A stretch of 64,000 nucleotides of DNA, taken from the NCBI RefSeq assembly GCF_014645195.1, contig NZ_BMLK01000010.1:1-64000 (forward strand), given 5' to 3'. The translations under genes and the position numbers were made by a program. The DNA is from Novosphingobium indicum (GTDB lineage Bacteria; Pseudomonadota; Alphaproteobacteria; Sphingomonadales; Sphingomonadaceae). Shown in pieces: positions 1 through 8,699 of the stretch. The number at the start of each line of letters is the position of its first letter. Position 1 is the first letter of the stretch. Below the pieces are notes generated by a model. That model was not told the origin of the DNA. It saw only the letters and a list, made by a program, of their open reading frames with translations, and made no database searches.

Positions 1-67
1 ATGGCGCATCATGTCCATCGGCTTGCGCCAGTGGGCGCATGGGTCGTGATCAGAGAGTCTTGGTATC

Positions 68-95
68 AGGCGGCGCGCATTTATCCGCGCCGCCT
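68..95 (-). terminator. Hairpin downstream of the DUF2254 gene
   Basis: Perfect 10-bp inverted repeat AGGCGGCGCG / CGCGCCGCCT with an 8-base loop, starting 10 bases after the stop codon of the minus-strand DUF2254 gene. No T-tract follows it on either strand, so it may protect the 3' end or help Rho-dependent ending rather than be a true intrinsic terminator. Confidence 0.45.
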
Positions 96-104
96 AGACG
101 TTCA

Positions 105-1424
105 TCAGGCCCATGCGGCCCGGACTTCGGCGTGGCGCTGGCGCACATCGGCGATGTCCGGGCCGACGAGGTGCTCCTCGGCCTGCTCGACCAGCAGCCG
201 GACCTCGCGTTCCAGCAAGGCCCGGCGGTGGCTGCCGCGCACTTGCCCGGCTACTTCGGCGAGCGTTTCCAGCGCCACAAGCGCCGCCAGCCGGTTCGTC
301 GCAAAGCCGCTGCGCGCCGCGGCGAAACCGCGCTGGAGGAAGTGCGCGAAGTCGTTCTGCGGCGTCGCCACCGGGCAGGTCTCGCCCATCGTGTTCCAGC
401 TTTCCGCATCGAGGTTTCGCCGCCCCAGCTCTGCGGTCGCAGCGCCCAGCCAGTGGGTCGCGGTGATCGCGGTAAAAGCATCGTTGATGCCGGGCGACAG
501 CGCGCGCAGGGCGATCTCGACCAGTTCGTCGATGGAGAATTCGAGGTCCATCTCCGGCGTGCGCGAGGAGCCGAAGGCAAAGGTATCGCGCACGGCATCG
601 GCGACGCCGTCGGGCAGGCGCGTGGCATCGGTGCGGGCGATGGCAATGCCGGGATAGACGAAGTCGCCGGGGCGAACTTCGAGCGACACGGCGATCTCGT
701 GCTTGCGCGCGCAATCGACCAGTGCGCCCAGCTCGATCAGGCGGACGTAGCCGGTGCGGTGCGCACACACATAGTCGCCGCGGGCGACGGCGCGGACCGG
801 CGGATCGGACTCGCCTTCCTCGGGAAAGCGGTTCTCGATCTCGTGCAGCAGGCGCGCGCCGATGTTCTCCAGCACGGTATTGATGCGGATGCTCGCCGGG
901 ATGTGGTGGAGGAAATAGACGAGCACGCCGACCGAGGCGTTCATCAGCGCGAAAGCCACCAGCAGCGCCAGTTGCGGCACGAAGCCGCCGCCGTCGAGCA
1001 CGGCCAGAGGCATCCCGCCCGGCGCCTCGTCGCCCCCGCGCACCGCGCGCAGCACGGTGATGGCGTAGACGAAAGTGCCGATGAACATCGCCAGGCTGAA
1101 CTGGTTGCCCTTGTCCTCCATGAAGTTGGTCAGCAGGCGCGGGCCGTAGTTGCCGCTGGCATAGGCGACCGCGGCAATGGTGATCGAGAACACGGTGGAA
1201 GCCACCCCGATCATCGAGCCCGACAGCACGGTGAGGATGTTGTTCGCCCCATCCGGCTGGGCGGGCACGATCCAGTGCGACCGGCTCAGCCACTCCGCTG
1301 CGCCGATCCGGTCGAGATGGACCAGCAGCAGCGCCAGCAAGAGCCCGCCCGCGGCAAAGAGCGCGGGGTAGAACCAGTAGCTGGCACGAATCGAGAGCCA
1401 GTTGGAACGCAAGTTGGCGAGCAT
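105..1424 (-). CDS. DUF2254 family membrane protein
   Basis: A 439-residue membrane protein of unknown function. The N-terminal third has about four hydrophobic segments: around residues 15-35, after an HWIVPAQPDGANNILTVL stretch at about 60-80, at about 110-130 and at about 150-170. The rest is soluble and probably cytoplasmic. The pattern of SMIGVASTVFSITIAAV followed by GNYGPRLLTNFMEDKGNQ is typical of the DUF2254 family, whose members are predicted inner-membrane proteins. The length is normal for the family. The gene stands alone, convergent with whatever lies to the left and divergent from the EamA transporter on the right. No function can be given. Confidence 0.85.
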   Translation of the reverse strand: MLANLRSNWLSIRASYWFYPALFAAGGLLLALLLVHLDRIGAAEWLSRSHWIVPAQPDGANNILTVLSGSMIGVASTVFSITIAAVAYASGNYGPRLLTNFMEDKGNQFSLAMFIGTFVYAITVLRAVRGGDEAPGGMPLAVLDGGGFVPQLALLVAFALMNASVGVLVYFLHHIPASIRINTVLENIGARLLHEIENRFPEEGESDPPVRAVARGDYVCAHRTGYVRLIELGALVDCARKHEIAVSLEVRPGDFVYPGIAIARTDATRLPDGVADAVRDTFAFGSSRTPEMDLEFSIDELVEIALRALSPGINDAFTAITATHWLGAATAELGRRNLDAESWNTMGETCPVATPQNDFAHFLQRGFAAARSGFATNRLAALVALETLAEVAGQVRGSHRRALLEREVRLLVEQAEEHLVGPDIADVRQRHAEVRAAWA

Positions 1425-1539
1425 CGCGGAAAACCTCCCCCGGTCACAGATCGCGAAACCGGCAATTGTTTCCCTAGCGCGATTTTCGCTGCCGCATAAG
1501 CGTGTTGCGGGCGGGCGGGCGAGGCCCTAGGGCACGGCG

Positions 1540-2433
1540 ATGGCCGACGCCCCCGCTGCCCCCCACAGACCCGGACACGACTGGACCGCGCGTCATCTCG
1601 CGGCGCTGCTGGCGGCGAACTTCGCGCTGGCGCTGGGGCCTTGGCTGGTGCGGCTGGCCGATACCGGGCCGGTGGCGGCCGGCTTCTGGCGGCTGAGCCT
1701 CGCACTGCCGGTGCTGCTGGTACTCTCCGCGCGCGAGCCGGTGGGGCAGCGTCGGGTCAGGGGCATGGCGCTGGCGCTCGTGCTGGGCGGTGGGGTATTC
1801 TTCGCGCTCGATCTGGCGAGCTGGCATGTCGGCATCGAGACGACCAAGCTCGGCAATGCCTCGCTGTTCGGTAACAGCGGCAGCGTGATCCTGATGGCTT
1901 GGGGGCTGATCGCCGCGCGGCGGTCGCCGCGGCTGCTGGAAGTGACCGCGATCCTCTCCGCGCTGGGCGGGGCCGGGCTGCTGATGGGTGGGTCGCTGGA
2001 GATCAGCCGGGCAAACCTGATCGGCGACCTGTTCTGCGCGCTCGCCGGGTTCTTCTACGCCTTCTACATCCTGATGCTGAACGCGGCGCGGGCCCGGCTC
2101 GGGCAGTTCTCGGTGCTCTCGGTCTCGATCTTCGCCAGTGCGCCGGTGATGCTGGGCATCTCGCTGCTGCGCGGCGAGGCGATCATGCCGGAGAACTGGA
2201 CGCCGCTCATCGCGCTCGCCTTTTCCAGCCAGCTCATGGGGCAGGGGCTGCTGATCTATTCGCTGCGCCACTTCCCGCCGCTGGTGATCGGGCTCGCCCT
2301 GCTGACCCAGCCCGCCGTGTCCTCGACCGTCGGCTGGCTGGCCTTCGGCGAAGTGCTGACCCCGCTCGACGTCGTGGGCATGATCCTGCTGGCCAGCGCG
2401 CTGGTGATGGCGCGGCTTGGCGACAGGCCCTAG
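1540..2433 (+). CDS. EamA/DMT family transporter
   Basis: A 297-residue inner-membrane protein with about ten hydrophobic helices arranged as two EamA repeats, roughly residues 15-145 and 155-290. Telling pieces are [20 protein letters not shown] at the start of repeat 1 and [19 protein letters not shown] in repeat 2, the usual position of the conserved P/E-containing loop of drug/metabolite transporters. The substrate is unknown; family members export amino acids, metabolites or drugs. It ends 4 bases before the pseudouridine synthase start, so the two are probably co-transcribed. Confidence 0.85.
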   Translation: MADAPAAPHRPGHDWTARHLAALLAANFALALGPWLVRLADTGPVAAGFWRLSLALPVLLVLSAREPVGQRRVRGMALALVLGGGVFFALDLASWHVGIETTKLGNASLFGNSGSVILMAWGLIAARRSPRLLEVTAILSALGGAGLLMGGSLEISRANLIGDLFCALAGFFYAFYILMLNAARARLGQFSVLSVSIFASAPVMLGISLLRGEAIMPENWTPLIALAFSSQLMGQGLLIYSLRHFPPLVIGLALLTQPAVSSTVGWLAFGEVLTPLDVVGMILLASALVMARLGDRP

Positions 2434-2437
2434 TCCG

Positions 2438-2980
2438 ATGGCGCGCCTGATCCTCTTTAACAAGCCCTACGAGGTGCTTTCACAGTTCACCGACGCGAAG
2501 TCGCCCAGTCCGCGCGCGACGCTTTCGGACTTCATCGATGTGCCGGGCGTCTATCCGGCAGGGCGACTGGACCGCGACAGCGAAGGGCTTCTGCTGCTGA
2601 CCGACGATGGCCGCCTGCAGGCGCGCATCGCCGATCCGAAGTTCAAGACGGCCAAGACCTATCTGGCGCAGGTGGAAGGCGAGCCGGACGAGGCGGCGCT
2701 CGATGCCCTGCGCAAGGGTGTGCGGCTCAAGGACGGCATGACGCGTCCTGCCGGAGTGCACCGCATCGACGCCCCCGACCTGTGGCCGCGCACCCCGCCG
2801 GTGCGCTTTCGCAAATCGGTGCCCGACTGCTGGATCGAACTCACCATCCGCGAAGGCCGCAACCGCCAGGTGCGCCGCATGACGGCGGCAGTCGGCCTTC
2901 CCACGCTGCGGCTGGTGCGCTGGCGCGTGGGCGACTGGACGCTCGACGGGATCGCGCCGGGGGAGTGGCGCGAAGTCTGA
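2438..2980 (+). CDS. rluE: RsuA/RluB/E/F-type pseudouridine synthase (RluE-like)
   Basis: A 180-residue enzyme of the RsuA family that isomerises uridine to pseudouridine in ribosomal RNA. It has no N-terminal S4 domain and begins directly at the catalytic fold with [16 protein letters not shown], as in RluE (23S rRNA). The catalytic motif is [19 protein letters not shown] with the active Asp in GRLDRDS. The C-terminal signature [15 protein letters not shown] is intact. I chose the ATG 4 bases after the transporter stop because the family motif begins a few residues after it; a more upstream start would only add a short, unconserved leader. The exact target uridine is inferred from the family. 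Confidence 0.88.
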   Translation: MARLILFNKPYEVLSQFTDAKSPSPRATLSDFIDVPGVYPAGRLDRDSEGLLLLTDDGRLQARIADPKFKTAKTYLAQVEGEPDEAALDALRKGVRLKDGMTRPAGVHRIDAPDLWPRTPPVRFRKSVPDCWIELTIREGRNRQVRRMTAAVGLPTLRLVRWRVGDWTLDGIAPGEWREV

Positions 2981-2987
2981 AGCCGGC

Positions 2988-3974
2988 TCAGCGGGCCCCC
3001 AGGTCCCCCTTGCCGACCGTGCTGCTTGCCATTTCGAGCATCTTGTCGAGGCTCTTCTTCGCGGCGAGGCGCAGGTCTTCGTCCATTTCGATCCGCGGCT
3101 GCAGGTCGCGCAGGGCGAGGTAGAGCTTCTCGAGCGTGTTGAGCGCCATGTAGGGGCAGATGTTGCAGTTGCAGTTGCCGTCTGCGCCCGGCGCACCGAT
3201 GAAGGTCTTGTTCGGCAGCGCGCGTTCCATCTGGTGAATGATGTGCGGCTCGGTGGCGACGATCAGCGTGTCGCCTTCGATCTCGTTGGCATATTTCAGG
3301 ATGCCGCTGGTCGAGCCGACATAGTCCGCATGGTCGACGATGGTCGGCGGGCATTCAGGGTGCGCGGCGATCGGCGCGTCGGGGTGCTTGGCCTTGAGCT
3401 TGAGCAGCTCGGTTTCGCTGAACGCCTCGTGGACGATGCACACGCCCGGCCAGAGCAGCATCGGCCGGTCGAACTTGCGCGAGAGGTAGCCGCCCAGATG
3501 CCGGTCGGGGCCGAAGATGATCGGTTGGTCCTTGGGGATCTGCTGCAGGATCGTTTCGGCGCTGGAGCTGGTGACGATTACGTCGGACAGCGCCTTCACC
3601 TCGGTCGAGCAGTTGATGTAGGTGAGCGCGATGTGATCGGGATGCGCTTCGCGGAAAGCCTTGAACTTCTCGGGCGGGCAAGAGTCTTCGAGGCTGCAGC
3701 CGGCGTCCATGTCAGGCAGCACCACGATCTTTTCGGGGCTGAGGATCTTGGCGGTATCGGCCATGAACTTCACGCCGCAAAAGGCAATGACGTCGGCATC
3801 GGTTTCGGCGGCCTTGCGGCTCAGTTCGAGGCTGTCGCCCACGAAATCGGCAAGGTCCTGAATTTCCGGCTTCTGGTAATAGTGCGCGAGGATGACCGCG
3901 TTGCGTTCCTTGCGCAGCCGCTCGATCTCGGCGCGTACGTCGATGCCGGTAAGGTCGGCGGGCATTACGGTCAT
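2988..3974 (-). CDS. nadA: Quinolinate synthase NadA
   Basis: Condenses iminoaspartate with dihydroxyacetone phosphate to quinolinate in NAD synthesis, using a [4Fe-4S] cluster. The 328-residue length fits NadA. Visible signatures are AVILAHYYQKPEIQDLADFVGDS near the N terminus, the cysteines in VIAFCGVKFMADTAKIL, MDAGCSLEDSCPPE, HPECPPTIVDHADYVGSTSG and the C-terminal CNCNICPYMALN. These include the three cluster ligands expected of the family. It is a single minus-strand gene, convergent with the pseudouridine synthase gene 7 bases away. nadB and nadC are not in the window. Confidence 0.95.
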   Translation of the reverse strand: MTVMPADLTGIDVRAEIERLRKERNAVILAHYYQKPEIQDLADFVGDSLELSRKAAETDADVIAFCGVKFMADTAKILSPEKIVVLPDMDAGCSLEDSCPPEKFKAFREAHPDHIALTYINCSTEVKALSDVIVTSSSAETILQQIPKDQPIIFGPDRHLGGYLSRKFDRPMLLWPGVCIVHEAFSETELLKLKAKHPDAPIAAHPECPPTIVDHADYVGSTSGILKYANEIEGDTLIVATEPHIIHQMERALPNKTFIGAPGADGNCNCNICPYMALNTLEKLYLALRDLQPRIEMDEDLRLAAKKSLDKMLEMASSTVGKGDLGAR

Positions 3975-4067
3975 GGTGTTCCTCTTGTCCTGCGCTTCCG
4001 GTCTCGCTCGCCGGAAGAGCCGCCTATCTAGGGACGGAGCGCGCAGGACCCAAGGGGAAATTGCAGG

Positions 4068-4781
4068 TCAGGCAGCGATGATGCGCGCCGTGAAGGCAAT
4101 CCATGCCGGGGTGATCGCGAGCAGTTCCACCACTACGTGCGAAAGCACGATGGCGAGGCCCACGGCCAAAGTCGCCGGATGGACGAACCCCAGCTCCTTG
4201 CGGTCATGCCGGACGATGAGGGCGAAGACGCCGAGCTGAATGACCATGGAGAGCCACTCGCCCCACGGCATGATGAAGGGCATCGGCAGGACGCGGCCGA
4301 GCGCGGGTTCCATCAGCAGGATGGTGGAGCCGATCATCAGCCGCTTGTGCCAGTCCTTCTGCCCGCGCCGGGAAATGGCCGTGGCAACGAGCGCGGCGAA
4401 CAGCACCACGCTGACATGAATGAGCGCCAGGAAGTAGGCGGGCGTGAAGAACGGCGGAAAGATACCCGCGCGCAGCGCCGCGAAGCAGGTCAGGCTCGCC
4501 AGGATGACGATGGCGGGCAGCATCGCCGCGCTTGCCCAGCCCAGCCGCATGTGCAGGGCGCGACTGCCGCGGCCGACCAGCACCGATTGCGTAATCAGCA
4601 GCGAGAGCCATGCCAGCATCGCCACGCCGTGCGCGTGCATGACCATCGGGGCATGAACATAATCGACCATGCCGCGCAGGCCGAACTGTGCAAATCCGAA
4701 CACGATAAAGGCAGAGATGCCGATCGCCATCTTTGCCCAGAACGAGAGGCGCGCAGCGCGCACCCCGGCAGCAGTTGCCAT
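4068..4781 (-). CDS. Predicted inner-membrane protein, function unknown
   Basis: A 237-residue protein with about seven hydrophobic segments starting at residue 15 (MAIGISAFIVFGFAQFGL). It contains several histidines inside or next to membrane segments (VMHAHGVAMLAWL, RALHMRLGW, LALIHVSVVL, WHKRLMIGS), a pattern seen in heme-binding or DUF2306-like membrane proteins, but I cannot place it in a family with confidence. It is transcribed toward nadA, with its stop 93 bases from the nadA start, and is preceded by a 77-base gap to the hydrolase gene. Confidence 0.7.
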   Translation of the reverse strand: MATAAGVRAARLSFWAKMAIGISAFIVFGFAQFGLRGMVDYVHAPMVMHAHGVAMLAWLSLLITQSVLVGRGSRALHMRLGWASAAMLPAIVILASLTCFAALRAGIFPPFFTPAYFLALIHVSVVLFAALVATAISRRGQKDWHKRLMIGSTILLMEPALGRVLPMPFIMPWGEWLSMVIQLGVFALIVRHDRKELGFVHPATLAVGLAIVLSHVVVELLAITPAWIAFTARIIAA

Positions 4782-4858
4782 GACTTCTCTCCACCCTAGC
4801 TATGGGGGGGGAGAGTATCCGATGTTCGAGTACTTGAGAATTACTTGTCGACGAACAT

Positions 4859-5743
4859 CTATCGGGAGGCGACAAGCGTCCACTCGTCTTCGCGGCGCGC
4901 TGTAATACCACGCTTTTCCAGATCGATCAGGTGCGCCAGAACCGAGCGTCCCGCTGCCGGCCAAAGCCGTTCGTCCACACCCTTGTACATGTGCGGCACC
5001 ATGTCGGTGATTCGCGTGCGTCCGGCTTCGATCTGGCGCTGGATCTGCTTTTCGCGCTGGCGGCGGTGGCCGATCATCCCGCGCACGAGCTGGCGCGGCT
5101 TTGTCACTTCGGGGCCGTGGGCGGGGTAATAGACGGTATCCTGCGTGCGCTCGTGCAGCTTCTGCAGGCTGGCGAGATAGGCGGTCATGTCACCGTCGGG
5201 CGGGGAGACTACGCTTGTCGACCAGCCCATAACGTGATCGCCGGTGAATACCGCGCCGGTCTCTTCCAGTGCGAAGCACACATGGTTTGATGTGTGGCCG
5301 GGTGTGGCGATGGCGGTCAGCGTCCATCCTTCGCCCGTCAGCGTCTCACCGTCGGTCAGGACGCGTTCGGGGCGGTAGGTGGGATCGAAGGCGGCATCGG
5401 CGCGCGGGCCGTCGTCTTCGAGCGTCAGCGGCGCGCAGCCGATGATCGGCGCGCCGGTCCTTTCAGCGAGCGGTGTGGCGGCGGGCGAGTGGTCGCGGTG
5501 CGTGTGGGTGCAGCAGATCGCCACGATACTGGCATCGCCGATGGCTTCGATCAGCGCGTCGAGGTGTTCGGCATCGTCCGGGCCGGGATCGATCACCGCC
5601 ACGTCCGCACCATCACCGACGAGGTAGGTCTGCGTGCCGGTGTAGGTGAACGGCGAGGGATTGCGCGCGAGCACGCGGCGCACGAGGGGGCCGATCTGTT
5701 CGGCGAGGGCATAGGGCCTGTCGATGTCGCGGGATGCGTCCAT
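4859..5743 (-). CDS. Metallo-beta-lactamase-fold hydrolase (LACTB2-like)
   Basis: A 294-residue soluble hydrolase. The N-terminal beta-lactamase domain contains the zinc-binding motif THTHRDHSPA, a second histidine in ATPGHTSNHVCF, the bridging Asp in VFTGDHVMGWSTSVV and the late histidine YYPAHGPEV. A C-terminal winged-helix-like tail (about residues 215-290, beginning HRRQREKQIQRQIEAG) matches LACTB2-type enzymes. Relatives act on RNA or thioester-like substrates; the substrate here is unknown. The start codon lies about 100 bases from the divergent glpK start, so the two genes share a promoter region. Confidence 0.85.
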   Translation of the reverse strand: MDASRDIDRPYALAEQIGPLVRRVLARNPSPFTYTGTQTYLVGDGADVAVIDPGPDDAEHLDALIEAIGDASIVAICCTHTHRDHSPAATPLAERTGAPIIGCAPLTLEDDGPRADAAFDPTYRPERVLTDGETLTGEGWTLTAIATPGHTSNHVCFALEETGAVFTGDHVMGWSTSVVSPPDGDMTAYLASLQKLHERTQDTVYYPAHGPEVTKPRQLVRGMIGHRRQREKQIQRQIEAGRTRITDMVPHMYKGVDERLWPAAGRSVLAHLIDLEKRGITARREDEWTLVASR

Positions 5744-5849
5744 GGCCGCGATATGGGCGCTGGCGGGCGCCGTGTCGACCCATGCGAAGCAGGAGGCTAA
5801 GGGAAGTCAAATCGTGCTTGGACCTCGGCACGACGCTGTGGAGAGACGA

Positions 5850-7340
5850 ATGCCGGGTGAGGGAATGAGCGAAGGCGATGCGATCCTCGTGATCGATGCG
5901 GGAACGACATCCAACCGCGCCATGGTGTTCGCGCCCGACGGAACGGTGCGCGCCGTCGCCCAGCGTCCGTTGACGCAGCATTATCCGCAACCGGGCCGGG
6001 TCGAGCACGATGCCGAGGAGATCTGGCAAGGCGTGCTCGCCTGCGCGCGGCAGGCGGTGACGCAGGTGGGCGGCGCGGACCGGATCGCGGCCATCGGCAT
6101 TGCCAACCAGCGCGAGACCGTGGTCGCCTGGGACAAGGCGAGCGGTAAGCCGCTGACGCGCGCCATCGTCTGGCAGGACCGCCGGACCGCACCTGTCTGC
6201 GAGGCCCTGCGCGACGCGGGGCACGAGGGCGCGGTGCAGGCCGAGACCGGGCTGGTTCTCGATCCCTACTTCTCGGCAACCAAGATGGGCTGGATGCTCG
6301 AGCATGTGCCGGAGGTACGGGCTGCGAGAGAAGCGGGCCGGTTGGCGCTGGGCACGGTGGAATCGTGGCTGCTCTGGAAGTTTACCGGCGGCGCGCACCG
6401 CAGTGATGCCAGCAATGCCTCGCGCACCAGCCTGATGGGGCTGGCTGCGAACGGGTGGGACGAGGGGCTGTGCGACCTCTTCGGCGTTCCGCGCGGCGCC
6501 TTGCCCGAAATCTGCGATTGCGCCGGGGAGATCGGTACGGCCCTGCCCGAATGGCTGGGCGCGCCGATCCCCATTTCCGGGATGGCAGGCGATCAGCAGG
6601 CCGCGACGGTGGGTCAGGGGTGTCTCACCGTTGGCGAGACCAAGGCGACTTACGGGACCGGCGCATTCGTGCTGGCCAACATGGGCTCTACGGTACCGTC
6701 CTCCGCGCACCGCCTGCTGGCGACCGTGCTCTGGCAGCTGGGTGGGGAGCGGACCTATGCGCTGGAGGGTTCGGTCTTCGTGGCGGGCAGTCTGGTGCAG
6801 TGGCTGCGCGACAGCCTCGGCCTGATCGATGCCGCGACCGAGACCGAGGATCTTGCCCGCTCGGTCCCGGACAGCGGCGGCGTGGTGATCGTGCCCGCGC
6901 TCGCCGGGCTGGGTGCCCCGCACTGGCGGGCCGATGCGCGCGCGGCGATTACCGGATGCACTTTCGCGACAACGCGGGCGCATCTCGCCCGCGCGGCGCT
7001 CGAAGCGATGGCGATGCAGACGCGCGACCTTGCCGAGGCCTTTGCCGCCGATGATGCGCGCTGGACCATGCTGCGCATCGACGGCGGCATGAGCGCCAAC
7101 GACTGGATGGCGCAGGATCTGGCCGATGTGCTGGCGCTCCCGGTCGAGCGCCCGGTGTTTATCGAGACCACTGCGCTGGGCGCCGCGATGCTGGCAGGGC
7201 TGGGCGCGGGCCTGTTCGGATCGTTGGGAGAGGCCGCCGCCGCAATGAGCGGGAAGCGGGAGACCTTTGCCCCGGCGATGCCCTCGGAGGTGCGCGACGC
7301 GCGGGTGAAAGGCTGGGCCAGGGCGCTCGAAACGGTCTGA
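5850..7340 (+). CDS. glpK: Glycerol kinase
   Basis: Phosphorylates glycerol to glycerol 3-phosphate in the cytoplasm (FGGY kinase family). The N-terminal ATPase fold begins with ILVIDAGTTSNRAMVF. The substrate signature GDQQAATVGQGC and the second-domain phosphate loop (ALAGLGAPHWRADARAAITG) are present, and the length of 496 residues is normal. I placed the start at the ATG with GGAGAG six bases upstream; a second ATG 15 bases later would also work. The reading frame is open further upstream, but that part is unlike glycerol kinases. No glpF or glpD is adjacent. Confidence 0.95.
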   Translation: MPGEGMSEGDAILVIDAGTTSNRAMVFAPDGTVRAVAQRPLTQHYPQPGRVEHDAEEIWQGVLACARQAVTQVGGADRIAAIGIANQRETVVAWDKASGKPLTRAIVWQDRRTAPVCEALRDAGHEGAVQAETGLVLDPYFSATKMGWMLEHVPEVRAAREAGRLALGTVESWLLWKFTGGAHRSDASNASRTSLMGLAANGWDEGLCDLFGVPRGALPEICDCAGEIGTALPEWLGAPIPISGMAGDQQAATVGQGCLTVGETKATYGTGAFVLANMGSTVPSSAHRLLATVLWQLGGERTYALEGSVFVAGSLVQWLRDSLGLIDAATETEDLARSVPDSGGVVIVPALAGLGAPHWRADARAAITGCTFATTRAHLARAALEAMAMQTRDLAEAFAADDARWTMLRIDGGMSANDWMAQDLADVLALPVERPVFIETTALGAAMLAGLGAGLFGSLGEAAAAMSGKRETFAPAMPSEVRDARVKGWARALETV

Positions 7341-7370
7341 TCGGTCTGCGATCGCAGGCGATGCTGCGAG

Positions 7371-7835
7371 TCAGCTCGCGAGGCGCCGTTCGATCTTTTC
7401 GCACAGCGAGTGGATGGCGCTCGGGCGGCCTTCCTCGCTGTGGCGCCAGGCGTCGTCGAGCCGCAGCAGGCGGTCGTAGAAGCGGCGCGTGGCTTCCACC
7501 AGGTCTATTGTGGCCGGCGCGAGCATGGCCAGCTGGTCGGGCTGCGATTCCCGCAGATCGGGCGAGAGATGTCCCTGCCGGTGCAACTGGTAGTTGCTGA
7601 TCTCGCCCATGAAGAAGGCACGATGATTGAGCAGCCAGGCAATCGCATGCATCATCCGCGTGGTCGTGCGCAGGCCTTCGCTGGACAGAGCCACGCGCGC
7701 GAGATCCTCGTCGTTCCTGTTGCCTTCGAGCCGGCCCGACAACGTGAAAGCATTGCGGACCTCATCCGACAGGACGAGCGCTTCGCAATAGAGCGTTTCG
7801 ATGATGAGTGGATTTATGGTGACGGGCTCGGACAT
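7371..7835 (-). CDS. DUF1465 family protein
   Basis: A 154-residue, mostly helical cytoplasmic protein typical of Sphingomonadales and other alphaproteobacteria. It starts with MSEPVTINPLIIETLYCEAL and carries a histidine-rich middle (MMHAIAWLLNHRAFF, YQLHRQGHLS). The family function is not established in my knowledge. The frame is open for 24 codons upstream of the chosen ATG, but the extension is arginine- and cysteine-rich and unlike the family. It is convergent with glpK, 30 bases away. Confidence 0.8.
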   Translation of the reverse strand: MSEPVTINPLIIETLYCEALVLSDEVRNAFTLSGRLEGNRNDEDLARVALSSEGLRTTTRMMHAIAWLLNHRAFFMGEISNYQLHRQGHLSPDLRESQPDQLAMLAPATIDLVEATRRFYDRLLRLDDAWRHSEEGRPSAIHSLCEKIERRLAS

Positions 7836-7996
7836 ATTGCGTTCATATTTCCGAACCGCGACTCTGCGGCAACTGCCTGAAGGTAAAAAACCGGAGCAAA
7901 CTTGCACTTGTCCCTGATCGGAACGTTTCGAAGGGCGGTTTTGCGCGGTGAAACAGGCCGTGAGCCGGACGGGCTTTCCCGGGGCGCGAGGGGCGA

Positions 7997-8242
7997 TCAG
8001 GCGATGATGTCGGGGATCAGATAGTCCTCGATCTGGATGATCTGGTCCTTCAGCTTGAGCTTGCGCTTTTTCAGCCGGGCCACCTGCATCTGGTCGCCCG
8101 CGCCGGCGGCCATCAACGCGTCGATGGCCGCGTCGAGATCGCGATGCTCAATTCGCAGAACTTCGAGGCGCTTGCGCATTTCCTCTTCGGTCACGGGCCG
8201 AAATTCCTCAGTCTGATCGCGTCCGTCCGTGCCCGCAGGCAT
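7997..8242 (-). CDS. YdcH (DUF465) family small protein
   Basis: An 81-residue coiled-coil protein. The C-terminal half carries the family pattern, a basic heptad stretch ARLKKRKLKLKDQIIQIEDY. The function of YdcH proteins is unknown. I start it at the ATG giving MPAGTDGR; a TTG three codons further upstream is possible. A second YdcH gene follows on the opposite strand 201 bases to the right, and the two are diverging paralogues (shared LKKRKL(K/R)LK(D/E)(Q/E)I core). Confidence 0.8.
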   Translation of the reverse strand: MPAGTDGRDQTEEFRPVTEEEMRKRLEVLRIEHRDLDAAIDALMAAGAGDQMQVARLKKRKLKLKDQIIQIEDYLIPDIIA

Positions 8243-8443
8243 GGACGGCAACGCGTGGGGGCCTTCTCCTGCCGAACGCAGGATTCATGCAATTCACCGA
8301 TATGAAGCATTAGCTCTCTTCGCAAGATGGCCTGAATATGCTTCCATCATTTCGCGCCGGACGACGAGAAGCCGAGTCGCCAATCCGGGTCTATTCGGCA
8401 TCGGGTCATAATGACAGGTTCGGCCCCTAGAGGAGAACGATCC

Positions 8444-8599
8444 ATGGAGAGTTCACACATCAGCGCCCTGCAGCTCAAGCATGCCGGTATCGAACGGCAG
8501 CTTCATGACGAGATGAGCCGCCCGATGCCTGATGCCGTGGTGATCCAGGCCCTCAAGAAGCGAAAGCTCAGACTCAAGGAGGAGATCCAGCGGTTCTGA
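8444..8599 (+). CDS. YdcH (DUF465) family small protein, second copy
   Basis: A 51-residue protein starting MESSHISALQLKHAGIERQL and ending in the family core ALKKRKLRLKEEIQRF. It is shorter than its divergent paralogue at 7997-8242 because it lacks the N-terminal extension. The ATG is preceded by AGAGGAGAACGATCC, a good ribosome binding site, which decides this start over an earlier in-frame codon. A small hairpin lies 67 bases downstream. Confidence 0.75.
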   Translation: MESSHISALQLKHAGIERQLHDEMSRPMPDAVVIQALKKRKLRLKEEIQRF

Positions 8600-8666
8600 C
8601 CGCCGATCTTCCGATCATTTGAGTAATATCGTCGGAATGAGCTGAATTCTCGGTTCCGCTGCGTTC

Positions 8667-8684
8667 CCAAAGAACGCTCTTTGG
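8667..8684 (+). terminator. Hairpin followed by a short T-rich run
   Basis: Inverted repeat CCAAAGA / TCTTTGG with a 4-base loop, followed by TTTACTT. It lies after the second YdcH gene and directly before the ptsP start, so it could end the small transcript or sit in the ptsP leader. Confidence 0.35.
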
Positions 8685-8699
8685 TTTACTTGCATAGGC